Part shown: positions 1 to 7,036 of the stretch, one piece after another | Numbering within the stretch: position 1 is the first letter of the stretch | Layout: each line of letters begins with the position of its first letter | NCBI GenBank assembly: GCA_964511405.1 | Contig: CAZEFK010000136.1 | Span: forward strand, 1 to 20,252 | Source of the DNA: CAZEFK01 sp964511405 | Lineage (GTDB): Bacteria > Pseudomonadota > Alphaproteobacteria > Elsterales > Elsteraceae | DNA length: 20,252 nt | Direction: 5' to 3' | The notes under the pieces: model-generated | What the model saw: the letters and a program-made list of their open reading frames with translations, nothing else | Database searches by the model: none | What the model was told of the DNA's origin: nothing | Position numbers and translations under genes: made by a program

Positions 1-768
1 GCCGGCATCGCCATGGGCCTGATCAAGGAAGGCGACCGCTTCGCGGTGCTGTCCGACATCCTGGGCGACGAGGACCATCTGGGCGACATGGACTTCAAGG
101 TCGCCGGCACCGAGCAGGGCGTCACCGCCCTGCAGATGGACATCAAGATCACCTCGATCACCGAGGCGATCATGAAGGTGGCGCTGGACCAGGCCAAGGG
201 CGGCCGCCTGCATATCCTGGGCGAGATGGCCAAGGCCATGACCGGTGCCCGCGGCAGCGTCTCCGAGAATGCGCCGCGCATCACCGTGATCAACATCCCC
301 AAGGACAAGATCCGCGAAGTCATCGGTTCGGGCGGCAAGGTGATCCGCGAGATCACCGAGCAGACCGGCGCCAAGATCGACATTTCGGACGACGGCACCA
401 TCAAGATCGCCTCCAGCGATGCCGAGAAGAGCCAGGCCGCGATCGACTGGATCAAGGGCATCGTGGCCGAGCCCGAGCTCAACCAGATCTACAACGGCAA
501 GGTCGTGAAGGTGGTCGACTTCGGCGCCTTCGTGAACTTCATGGGCAGCCGCGACGGCCTGGTCCACATCAGCGAGCTGGCGCCGCGCCGCGTCGCCAAG
601 GTCGCCGACGTGGTCAAGGTCGGCGACAGCGTCAAGGTGAAGGTCCTGGGCTTCGACGATCGCGGCAAGATCAAGCTGTCGATGAAGGTGGTCGACCAGG
701 AGACCGGTGCCGACATCACCGACCAGGTCCGCGGCCAGCGCCAGGCGGAGCCCGCCGCCGGTGAATAG
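1..768 (+). CDS. pnp: Polyribonucleotide nucleotidyltransferase, C-terminal part (5' end outside window)
   Basis: PNPase degrades RNA 3' to 5' by phosphorolysis in the cytoplasm and takes part in mRNA decay. The visible 255 residues hold the end of the second RNase PH-like domain, including the acidic active-site stretch DILGDEDHLGDMDFK at about residues 19-33 of the fragment. A helical linker follows, then a KH RNA-binding domain at about 97-152 with its GxxG loop (IGSGGK), then an S1 domain at about 160-230 (DFGAFVNF, DGLVHISEL). The reading frame is open from base 1, so the gene continues upstream of the window. The C-terminal tail is short (ends QAEPAAGE). Its stop codon overlaps the likely GTG start of the next gene by 8 bases. 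Identity is secure from the active-site and KH/S1 order. Confidence 0.98.
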   Translation, partial: AGIAMGLIKEGDRFAVLSDILGDEDHLGDMDFKVAGTEQGVTALQMDIKITSITEAIMKVALDQAKGGRLHILGEMAKAMTGARGSVSENAPRITVINIPKDKIREVIGSGGKVIREITEQTGAKIDISDDGTIKIASSDAEKSQAAIDWIKGIVAEPELNQIYNGKVVKVVDFGAFVNFMGSRDGLVHISELAPRRVAKVADVVKVGDSVKVKVLGFDDRGKIKLSMKVVDQETGADITDQVRGQRQAEPAAGE

Positions 769-1531
769 CGCCGAGGCGGCACGGGGTGGCGTGGCGGTGC
801 CGCTGCCGCCCGTGCCGCCGCTCATCGGCCATCGCGGCGCGGCGGCGGTCGCCCCGGAGAACACCGTGGCCGGCTTGCGCGCCGCCGCGGCGGCCGGGGC
901 ACGCTGGGTCGAGGTCGACGCCAAGCTCACCCGCGACGGCGTCGTCGTGCTGATGCATGACGAGCGGCTGAACCGCACCACCTCGGGCAGCGGCGACGTC
1001 GCCCGCCATACCGCGGTCGAGATCGCCGCCCTGGATGCCGGCGCGTGGTTCGGCCCCGGCTTCACCGGCACCGGCGTACCGACCCTGGGCGAGGCGATCG
1101 CGACCCTGGCCGAGCTGGGCCTGGGCGCCAACATCGAGATCAAGCCCTGTCCCGGCCGCGGTGCAGCCACGGCCGAGGCGGTGGCGGCGATCCTGGCCAA
1201 ATCATGGCCGGCGCAGCTGCCGCCGCCGCTGCTGTCGAGCTTCGACCGGGACGCGCTCGCCGCGGCCCGGGACGCAGCACCCGGCCTGGCCATCGGCCTT
1301 CTGGCGGAACGGCTGCCGCACGACTGGCACGAGGCTGCCGCGCGCTATGGCTGCGCGTCGATCCACCTCGACCACCGCCATGTGTCCGCCACCGAGATCG
1401 CCGCGGTCCGGGACGCTGGGCTGGCGGTGCTGCTGTACACGGTGAACGAGGCCGCCCGCGCCGCCCAGCTGTGGGCGATGGGGGCAACGGCCGTATTCAC
1501 CGACGATCCTGGTCGGCTGCTGCGACAGTGA
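761..1531 (+). CDS. Glycerophosphodiester phosphodiesterase family protein (GDPD)
   Basis: GDPD enzymes hydrolyse glycerophosphodiesters to glycerol 3-phosphate plus an alcohol and recycle phospholipid head groups. The product is about 256 residues and shows the family pattern: GHRG (H24), PENT (33-35), EVD (E51, D53), TRDGVVV and MHDERLNRTT (H66). The family's acid-base histidines and metal ligands are therefore present. The C-terminal TVNE...FTDDP segment is also typical. No signal peptide is evident, so it is probably cytoplasmic, like UgpQ. The frame stays open back to an ATG at 707 inside pnp. I prefer the GTG at 761, which gives a short N-terminus and an 8-base overlap with pnp, behind a weak GGCGGAG at 744-750. 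A GTG at 791 is another option. Probably co-transcribed with pnp. Confidence 0.9.
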   Translation: MNSAEAARGGVAVPLPPVPPLIGHRGAAAVAPENTVAGLRAAAAAGARWVEVDAKLTRDGVVVLMHDERLNRTTSGSGDVARHTAVEIAALDAGAWFGPGFTGTGVPTLGEAIATLAELGLGANIEIKPCPGRGAATAEAVAAILAKSWPAQLPPPLLSSFDRDALAAARDAAPGLAIGLLAERLPHDWHEAAARYGCASIHLDHRHVSATEIAAVRDAGLAVLLYTVNEAARAAQLWAMGATAVFTDDPGRLLRQ

Positions 1532-1585
1532 TCGGCTATCGGCGGGCTCGTCAAACCGGGCCCGTAGCTTATATACACCGGGAAC

Positions 1586-1603
1586 CGCGCGGGGAGCCGC
1601 GCG
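1586..1603. other. GC-rich hairpin in the spacer between the GDPD and nitronate monooxygenase-like genes
   Basis: CGCGCGG at 1586-1592 pairs perfectly with CCGCGCG at 1597-1603 across a four-base loop. No T-run follows, so it could be a weak terminator for the pnp-GDPD unit or a structure in the 5' leader of the next gene. A TATATA at 1570-1575 just upstream could be a -10 element, but I see no convincing -35. Confidence 0.35.
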
Positions 1604-1632
1604 CCGTTCCCCGACGATGAGAGCAGGACGCC

Positions 1633-3030
1633 TTGAAAGCACTCAACCCCATCCTTCTCTCCGGCCGCGAGGTCCTGCCCCTCGTCGAAGGTGGCAAGGG
1701 CATTGCCGTGTCGAACGGCGAAAGTTCGGGGGCCTGGGCGAAGGCCGGCGGCGTCGGCACCTTCTCCGGCGTCAACGCCGACAGCTATGACGACAGCGGC
1801 CGGCCGATCGACATGGTCTATCGCGGCCGCACCCGGCGCGAACGCCATGAGGAACTGCTGGCCTATTCGATCCAGGGCGGCATCGCCCAGGCCCAGATCG
1901 CCCACGAGCAGTCCGGCGGGCGCGGCCGCATCCACATGAACGTGCTGTGGGAGATGGCCGGCGCCGAGCGCGTCCTGCATGGCGTGCTGGAAGGAGCCAA
2001 GGGCCTGATCCACGGCGTCACCTGCGGCGCCGGCATGCCATACAAGATCGCCGAGATCTGCGCGCGCTACAGCGTCTTCTACTATCCGATCGTGTCCTCG
2101 GCGCGCGCCTTCCGGGCGCTGTGGAAGCGGGCCTATCACCGCTTCCCGCAGTGGCTGGGCGCGGTGGTCTACGAGGACCCGTGGCTGGCCGGCGGCCACA
2201 ACGGCCTGTCCAACGTCGAGGACCCCGAGGCCCCGGAAACGCCGCTGCCGCGGGTACAGGCCCTGCGCCAATGCATGAACGAGTTCGGGCTCACCCAGAC
2301 TCCGGTGATCATGGCCGGGGGTGTGTGGTATCTGCGCGAATGGGCTGATTGGATCGACAATCCCGAGCTGGGGCCGGTCGGCTTCCAGTTCGGCACCCGT
2401 CCGCTCCTGACCCAGGAGAGCCCGATCTCCGACGCCTGGAAGCGCCGCCTGCTGGAGCTGAAGGAAGGCGACGTCTTCCTCAACCGGTTCAGCCCGACCG
2501 GCTTCTACTCGTCGGCGGTGAGCAACCCGTTCCTCGACGAGCTCAAGGCGCGCTCGGCCCGGCAGATCGCCTATGTCAGCCATCCGATCGGCGAGCACAC
2601 GGCCGAGCTGCAGATCGGCGCCCGGCGGCGCACCGTCTATGTCACCCACGCCGACAAGCTCGACGCCGAGCGCTGGATCGCCCAGGGCTACACCGAAGCC
2701 ATGCGCACGCCGGAATCGACGCTCATCTTCGTCTCGCCCGCGAAGAGCGTCGAGATCCGCACCGATCAGGTCGACTGCATGGGCTGCCTGTCGGCCTGCC
2801 TGTTCTCGAACTGGTCGCAGGCCGAGTCGGGCTCGACCGGCAAGCCGCCCGACCCCCGGTCGTTCTGCATCCAGAAGACGCTGCAGGCGATCAGCCACTC
2901 CGACGACATCGACAACCAGTTGATGTTCGCCGGTCACAACGCCTACCGCTTCGCCTCCGACCCGTTCTACCGCAACGGCTTCATCCCGACCGTGCGCGAG
3001 CTGGTGGACCGGCTGGTGACCGGCGACTGA
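1633..3030 (+). CDS. Nitronate monooxygenase (2-nitropropane dioxygenase)-like flavoprotein with C-terminal cysteine cluster
   Basis: The family uses FMN in a TIM barrel to oxidise nitronates or related substrates, but the substrate of this long subtype is not known to me. The product is 465 residues, longer than typical nitronate monooxygenases (about 320-380). The N-terminus has the glycine-rich SNGESSGAWAKAGGVGTFSG region. Mid-barrel AGGVWYL and GFQFGTRPLL fit the family's flavin phosphate-binding turns. The extra C-terminal part has a CxxCxxxC group (C382, C385, C389) and a further cysteine at C412, inside CMGCLSACLFSNW and FCIQKTL. The start is TTG at 1633 behind AGGA at 1625-1628, and no in-frame ATG offers an intact N-terminus. 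The gene ends 7 bases from the convergent yqaA-like gene. The barrel assignment is firm; the function is not. Confidence 0.82.
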   Translation: MKALNPILLSGREVLPLVEGGKGIAVSNGESSGAWAKAGGVGTFSGVNADSYDDSGRPIDMVYRGRTRRERHEELLAYSIQGGIAQAQIAHEQSGGRGRIHMNVLWEMAGAERVLHGVLEGAKGLIHGVTCGAGMPYKIAEICARYSVFYYPIVSSARAFRALWKRAYHRFPQWLGAVVYEDPWLAGGHNGLSNVEDPEAPETPLPRVQALRQCMNEFGLTQTPVIMAGGVWYLREWADWIDNPELGPVGFQFGTRPLLTQESPISDAWKRRLLELKEGDVFLNRFSPTGFYSSAVSNPFLDELKARSARQIAYVSHPIGEHTAELQIGARRRTVYVTHADKLDAERWIAQGYTEAMRTPESTLIFVSPAKSVEIRTDQVDCMGCLSACLFSNWSQAESGSTGKPPDPRSFCIQKTLQAISHSDDIDNQLMFAGHNAYRFASDPFYRNGFIPTVRELVDRLVTGD

Positions 3031-3037
3031 GCCGCGA

Positions 3038-3616
3038 TCACAAGCGGCCGGCGGCGACCACGCCGGCCGCGGCCACGGCGGCCAGCCCGGCCGCCACCCA
3101 CGGCAGGTAGCGGTCGATAATGGCCTGGATCGGCGCCCCATATCGCCGGGTCAGCAGGCCCATGATCACAAAGCGGCCGCCCCGCGCCACGATCGAGGCC
3201 AGGGTGAAGCGCACCAGGTCGAGCTTGGCGACCCCGGCCGCGATGGTCACCAGCTTGTAGGGGATCGGCGTCACGCCTTTGAGCAGGATGATCCAAACGC
3301 CCCAGCGTTGGAAGGTATCCTGAAAGGCCGCGAACTGCGCCTCGTAGTGGTACAGCGCCAGGATCTGCGCGCCGACCTGCTCGAACAGGAACCAGCCGAT
3401 GGCGTAGCCGAGCCAGCCGCCCGCGACCGAGGCGGCCGTGCACACCAGGGCCAGCCAGACCGCGCGCCGCGGACGGGCCAGCATCATCGGCACCAGCAGG
3501 ACATCGGGCGGCAGCGGCAGCACCGAGCTTTCCAGGAACGACACCAACGCCAGCCACCACACCGCCGATGGGCGCGCGGCGGCGCGGAAGCCGAACTCGT
3601 ACAGGCGCCGCAGCAT
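3038..3616 (-). CDS. YqaA/DedA (SNARE-associated/VTT) family inner-membrane protein
   Basis: A 192-residue, strongly hydrophobic protein of the small YqaA branch of the DedA/VTT family. Relatives are implicated in membrane lipid handling and envelope homeostasis; this one's substrate is unknown. It has hydrophobic stretches at about residues 15-50, 58-85, 105-130 and 165-190. Family landmarks are FLESSVLPLPPDVLL near the N-terminus and LKGVTPIPYKLVTIAAG in the middle, the latter resembling the conserved re-entrant-loop motif. I chose the ATG at 3616 because AAGGG sits seven bases upstream and MLRRLYEF is a normal family start. An in-frame ATG at 3673 would add 19 polar residues. It is divergent from irr and convergent with the flavoprotein gene, so it is probably monocistronic. 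Confidence 0.88.
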   Translation of the reverse strand: MLRRLYEFGFRAAARPSAVWWLALVSFLESSVLPLPPDVLLVPMMLARPRRAVWLALVCTAASVAGGWLGYAIGWFLFEQVGAQILALYHYEAQFAAFQDTFQRWGVWIILLKGVTPIPYKLVTIAAGVAKLDLVRFTLASIVARGGRFVIMGLLTRRYGAPIQAIIDRYLPWVAAGLAAVAAAGVVAAGRL

Positions 3617-3709
3617 AGCCGAACCCTTGGTCCTTCCCGGCCACTCGGGCCGTTTCACCGCATCGTCGAACAATCATGCGCCGGTCGGCTCAAGTCGTCG
3701 CCGGCGGGT

Positions 3710-3722
3710 GCGAATGATTCGC
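3710..3722. promoter_or_regulatory. Candidate Fur/Irr-type operator dyad upstream of irr
   Basis: GCGAAT-G-ATTCGC is a perfect 6-1-6 inverted repeat ending ten bases before the -35 element of irr. Its AAT-N-ATT core and spacing resemble the 7-1-7 form of a Fur box. It also lies in the divergent promoter space of the yqaA-like gene. Binding by Irr itself (autoregulation) or by another Fur-family protein is inference. Confidence 0.5.
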
Positions 3723-3732
3723 GTCCGGGACA

Positions 3733-3762
3733 TTGCAAGAGACCAGGCGGACCGTATATATA
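3733..3762 (+). promoter_or_regulatory. Sigma-70-like promoter of irr
   Basis: TTGCAA at 3733-3738 is followed by TATATATA at 3755-3762. Read as TATATA this gives a spacer of 16 or 18 bases. Transcription would begin about 3766-3770, essentially at the ATG of irr, so the mRNA may be leaderless. No Shine-Dalgarno sequence is visible before that ATG. Confidence 0.6.
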
Positions 3763-3765
3763 GCG

Positions 3766-4188
3766 ATGATGTCCGAGGCGCGCTCCAATGGTCGCACGAT
3801 CGACCGCTTGAAATCTGCCGGGCTGCGGCCGACGCGGCAGCGGCTGGCGTTGGCCAGGCTGCTGTTCGAGCCCGGCGACCGCCATGTCACGGCCGAGCAG
3901 CTGCATGGCGAAGCGCTGGCGGCGGACGTTCGGGTGTCGCTCGCGACCGTCTACAACACCCTGCACCAGTTCACCAATGTCGGGCTGCTGCGCGAAGTGG
4001 TGGTCGAGGCCGGCCGGTCCTATTTCGACACCAATGTCTCGGACCACCATCACTTCTTCATGACCGACAGCGGCGAGCTGGCCGATATCGCTGGCGATCG
4101 CGTGGCCATGGCCTTGCTCCCCGAGGCGCCGGCCGGGACCCGCATCGAGCGCGTCGACGTCATCATCCGGGTCCGCGGCGGCCAGTAG
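3766..4188 (+). CDS. irr: Iron response regulator Irr (Fur superfamily)
   Basis: Irr is the heme-responsive Fur-family repressor/activator that adjusts heme synthesis and iron use in alphaproteobacteria. The 140-residue product has the winged-helix signature AGLRPTRQRLALARLLF (about 18-34), RHVTAEQL, VSLATVYNTLHQFTNVGLLRE, and FDTNVSDHHHFF with H94-H95-H96. This histidine run matches the heme-binding HxH region of Irr and separates it from ordinary Fur or Zur. There are no cysteines at all, so the N-terminal Cys-Pro heme regulatory motif of Bradyrhizobium Irr is missing. I start at the ATG at 3766 (a second ATG follows at 3769). A TTG at 3733 would lie on the promoter. It ends 19 bases before the convergent chemoreceptor gene. 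Confidence 0.92.
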   Translation: MMSEARSNGRTIDRLKSAGLRPTRQRLALARLLFEPGDRHVTAEQLHGEALAADVRVSLATVYNTLHQFTNVGLLREVVVEAGRSYFDTNVSDHHHFFMTDSGELADIAGDRVAMALLPEAPAGTRIERVDVIIRVRGGQ

Positions 4189-4207
4189 GTCGATACGCTC
4201 GGATCGC

Positions 4208-6169
4208 TCACTCGCCGCCGACGGCGGCCGTGAAATTCCCGATCTCGCCGCGCAGTCGCTCGACCTCGGCCTGCAGCGCCGATGACGCCCCGGCCAAGTG
4301 TTCGGCCGTCGCTCCCGTCGTCCCAGCCGTCGCGGCGACATCGCTCATGGTGGCATCGACCAGCCGGGTCCCGGCCGTGACATCCCGCATCGCCATGGCG
4401 ATCCGGCGGACGGCGGCATCCTGCTGCTCCAGCGCCGCGGCGATGCGGGTGACCACCAGGCTGGTGCGGCCGACCGCTGCCTGCATCCCGTCGATCGCCG
4501 CCAGCGCCTGGTCGGCCGCCGCCTGAGCGCCGTGCACCTGGCGCGCGATGTTCTCGGTCGCTCGGGCGGTCTCGTTCGAGAGCGACTTGACCTCGCCGGC
4601 GACCACGGCGAAGCCGCGCCCGGCTGCGCCGGCCCGCGCCGCCTCGATCGTCGCGTTCAGGGCCAACAGGTTGGTCTGGCTGGCGATGCGACCGATCAGG
4701 TCGATCACCTGGCCGATCTGCGCCACCGCCGCGACCAAGCCGCCGATGGTGGCCCGCGCCGCCTCGGCGTCGCCCACGGAGCCTGTTACGATCGCCCGGG
4801 CCTCGTCGGCCTGGCGATGGATCTCGGCGACGGCGGCCGACAGCTCGTCGGTCGACGAGGACGCGGACCGGACGCCCTCGGCCGCGTCCCGCGACGCCGT
4901 GGCGACGTCGCCACAGCCGCGCTCGGTGGAGGCCGCGATGTCCAGCAGCCCGCGCGCCCGCTCCTGAACGTCCCTGCCGGCATCGATGATCGCCGCCAGG
5001 GCACGCTCGGCGCCGACGCCGAAGTCGTACGTGGTCCGCGCCAACTGCTGTTGGCGCTGCATCCGGCGCCGCTGCTCGTCCTGCTGCTGGTCCGCGAGCG
5101 AGAGGCCGCCGCCCGCCCCGGTCACTGCCGCCCAGACCGCCGCCAGCGCCGGGTCGCGACCATCCAGCACCAGATGCCGGACCGCGGCCAACCGGCGGGT
5201 GCGATGCCGGCTCTCGCGCCGGAGCTGCCAGCGCCGAAGCGCGATGGCCAGCACCGCCGCCAAGCCGGGCAGCTCGATCTTCCGCCATCCGGCCTCGGCC
5301 TGGGCCAGGGCCGTGGCGCAGGCCGCGCGAAGGCTGGCCGCCAGCTCCTGTTCGACCGTCCGCATCGCATCGATGCGGACGGTCGCCGCGTGATACCAGT
5401 CCGCAGCTGCGATGCCCGCGATGACCGCATCGGGCCCGCCCCCGCGGACCGCTTGCCGGATGCGGTCGACGGCGTCGCTGTCGATACCGACCACCAGCGT
5501 CGCCTGGCCCGCCGACACATGGCGCCGGACCACGTCGATCAGCCGCTCCTGCTCCGCGCCCAAGGCCAGGAACCGATGGTAGGCCTCGGGCTGGAAGCCG
5601 CCGCTGGCCAGCGCGGCCGATCCCGTCGCGCGCTCCTGGCCGGCATACTCCTTGGCCAGGACGAAGTTGAAATAGGCGATCAGCTCGCCCGACAGCGCCG
5701 GATCGGACGAGACTGCCGCCATTTCCGACACCACCGCCAGGAGCCGGGCAATAAGGTCGGTGAAGGCCGCGGTGCCGACCGTCAGCGGCACATCGAGCCG
5801 GCTGATCCGAGCCCGCATCGGAGGCAAGTCGTCGAGCGCGGCCGCCGCCCGCCCGGCCGCGGCCACCAGCCGGCCGCCATGGCCAACATCGATCGCCGTC
5901 AGGCGCAATCCGGTTCGCACCGTCTGCTCCCGCCCCGCGGCCCGGGCGACCTGGGCCGCCAGCTCGGGCCCGAACTGCCGGCCGCGGCTGCCCAGGAACA
6001 GGCTGGTCGCGCCGCGCTCGCGCTGCAGCTCATGGATCAGGGCGCCGATGTCGCCGACCAGCTCGCACCCTGCGAGCAGGCGCTGCAGCGCCTCGATCTC
6101 GTGCTGCTTGGCGTCCGCCAGGGCGGCGACCGCCACCAGGCGGGTCCGTAAGGCCGCGCCGATTATCAC
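4208..6169 (-). CDS. Methyl-accepting chemotaxis protein with NIT-type sensor domain, apparently soluble
   Basis: A chemoreceptor that would pass a ligand signal to the CheA/CheW kinase complex. The 653-residue product begins with an all-helical region at about 30-290 whose IHELQRERGATSLFLGS motif is characteristic of nitrate/nitrite-sensing (NIT) domains. The C-terminal signalling domain at about 385-645 has the hairpin-tip sequence IGRIASQTNLLALNATIEA followed by RGFAVVAGEVKSLSNETARA. I find no convincing transmembrane helix: the N-terminal 30 residues are only mildly hydrophobic, and the LPGLAAVLAIAL patch (about 303-314) is too short. No HAMP domain is evident. The start is GTG at 6169. 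The frame is open upstream to a TAG at 6272-6274 but has no ATG, GTG or TTG. Ligand identity is inferred from the domain only. Confidence 0.88.
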   Translation of the reverse strand: MIIGAALRTRLVAVAALADAKQHEIEALQRLLAGCELVGDIGALIHELQRERGATSLFLGSRGRQFGPELAAQVARAAGREQTVRTGLRLTAIDVGHGGRLVAAAGRAAAALDDLPPMRARISRLDVPLTVGTAAFTDLIARLLAVVSEMAAVSSDPALSGELIAYFNFVLAKEYAGQERATGSAALASGGFQPEAYHRFLALGAEQERLIDVVRRHVSAGQATLVVGIDSDAVDRIRQAVRGGGPDAVIAGIAAADWYHAATVRIDAMRTVEQELAASLRAACATALAQAEAGWRKIELPGLAAVLAIALRRWQLRRESRHRTRRLAAVRHLVLDGRDPALAAVWAAVTGAGGGLSLADQQQDEQRRRMQRQQQLARTTYDFGVGAERALAAIIDAGRDVQERARGLLDIAASTERGCGDVATASRDAAEGVRSASSSTDELSAAVAEIHRQADEARAIVTGSVGDAEAARATIGGLVAAVAQIGQVIDLIGRIASQTNLLALNATIEAARAGAAGRGFAVVAGEVKSLSNETARATENIARQVHGAQAAADQALAAIDGMQAAVGRTSLVVTRIAAALEQQDAAVRRIAMAMRDVTAGTRLVDATMSDVAATAGTTGATAEHLAGASSALQAEVERLRGEIGNFTAAVGGE

Positions 6170-6486
6170 GGCTGGATATCCCCAGCCAAATCGACCGGCG
6201 CGTCGGACGCCTTCGGCGACCGGTGCAGTAGGACGGCGTCCACGCTGTCTCCAGAGCAGGTCGCCGTTGACCTAGCGCTGCCAGAGCCTGCCCGCGGCAG
6301 GCATCGAGGATGACGGCCGCCCCGTTACGGCCGATCCTGTCCGCCAGCCCGGATGGCGGCGGCAATCTGGCCGATGCAAACCCAAGACCAGGGCGATCCA
6401 TCCGCGGAACCGCCCAGCGCCGGTCCCCATCGCCCAGAAAAATGGCAGCCGACGCCGACTATTTCGCCGTTGCCGCCGCCTGGCGC
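6170..6486. other. 317-base spacer between chemoreceptor and SH3-protein genes
   Basis: No convincing gene is present; short open frames here lack starts, ribosome sites or recognisable protein features. Two hairpins stand out. GCCTGCC at 6286-6292 pairs with GGCAGGC at 6296-6302 (three-base loop). CCGCCA at 6341-6346 pairs with TGGCGG at 6354-6359. Neither is followed by a U-run in minus-strand transcription, so terminator function for the SH3 gene is uncertain. The stretch should hold the chemoreceptor promoter, which I could not pinpoint. Confidence 0.5.
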
Positions 6487-7002
6487 TTACTCGAAGTTCT
6501 CCTGCGGGTAGGTACCCCAGATGTCGCCGCGGGCGATCCAGCCACGGCGGCCATCGACCTCCATCCGACACCAGCTGTCGCGGCACTGAAGCAGGCGGCC
6601 GACCACGCCGGTCTCCAGCTGCGCGACCGTCGCGCTGGCCGGGTCGGCGCTGCTGCGCAGGATGCCGACGGGGCCCGTGACGATGGCGGTACGCCGGGCC
6701 GACAGGGCGCGCTGGGTGACCCAGCCGACGGTGCCCTGGAAGTCGCGGATGCGCCGCCAGTCATCGGACTGCGCCGTGATCTCGACCGGCAGCTCGCGGC
6801 GCTTGAACACCCAGTCGATCGGGTATTGCCGGCCCGGCCCCGACCGGACGTTGACCTCGCCGACCCGGAGCGAGACGAAGCGCGGCACCGGCAGCGCGCC
6901 ATCGGCGCCGGCCGCCCGTGCCTCGGCGCCGGTCCACAGCGCCAGGGCCAGCACCGCCGCAACCAGGCCAGCCGGCTTCCGTCCCTGCGCCGCTCGTGCC
7001 AT
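6487..7002 (-). CDS. Exported SH3-domain protein
   Basis: A 172-residue secreted protein with a Sec-type signal peptide: basic MARAAQGRK, hydrophobic LVAAVLALALW, likely cleavage after about residue 29-30 (AEARA-AG). Two bacterial SH3-like repeats follow at about 42-100 and 103-165. The first contains VNVRSGPGRQYPIDWVF, and the second holds a CRDSWCRMEVDGRRGWI segment with two cysteines that could form a disulfide in the periplasm. Such domains bind peptidoglycan or act as periplasmic scaffolds; the partner is unknown. The ATG at 7002 gives the signal peptide directly. A GTG a few codons upstream is possible. It is divergent from the dehydrogenase gene, with only 34 bases between starts. Confidence 0.88.
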   Translation of the reverse strand: MARAAQGRKPAGLVAAVLALALWTGAEARAAGADGALPVPRFVSLRVGEVNVRSGPGRQYPIDWVFKRRELPVEITAQSDDWRRIRDFQGTVGWVTQRALSARRTAIVTGPVGILRSSADPASATVAQLETGVVGRLLQCRDSWCRMEVDGRRGWIARGDIWGTYPQENFE

Positions 7003-7036
7003 CGTGGCCACCGGCAGTCCTGAACGGTGTCGTCCC

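Noticed and set aside
1345..3141. Long minus-strand open frame (598 codons) across the flavoprotein gene
   Set aside because: It is the antisense shadow of the nitronate monooxygenase-like gene in GC-rich DNA; the translation is low-complexity Arg/Gly/Asp-rich with no domain, while the plus frame is a clear FMN enzyme.
3733..3765. irr start at TTG 3733
   Set aside because: That TTG is part of the -35 element of the probable promoter, and the added residues (MQETRRTVYIA) do not match Irr N-termini.
4214..4228. Hairpin GCCGCC/GGCGGC as a bidirectional terminator for irr and the chemoreceptor
   Set aside because: It lies inside the last codons of the chemoreceptor gene, has a three-base loop and no T-run on either side; likely a by-product of GC-rich coding sequence.
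4298..6151. Plus-strand open frame of 617 codons opposite the chemoreceptor
   Set aside because: Arg/Gly/His/Asp-rich shadow translation; the minus frame carries unmistakable MCP and NIT motifs.
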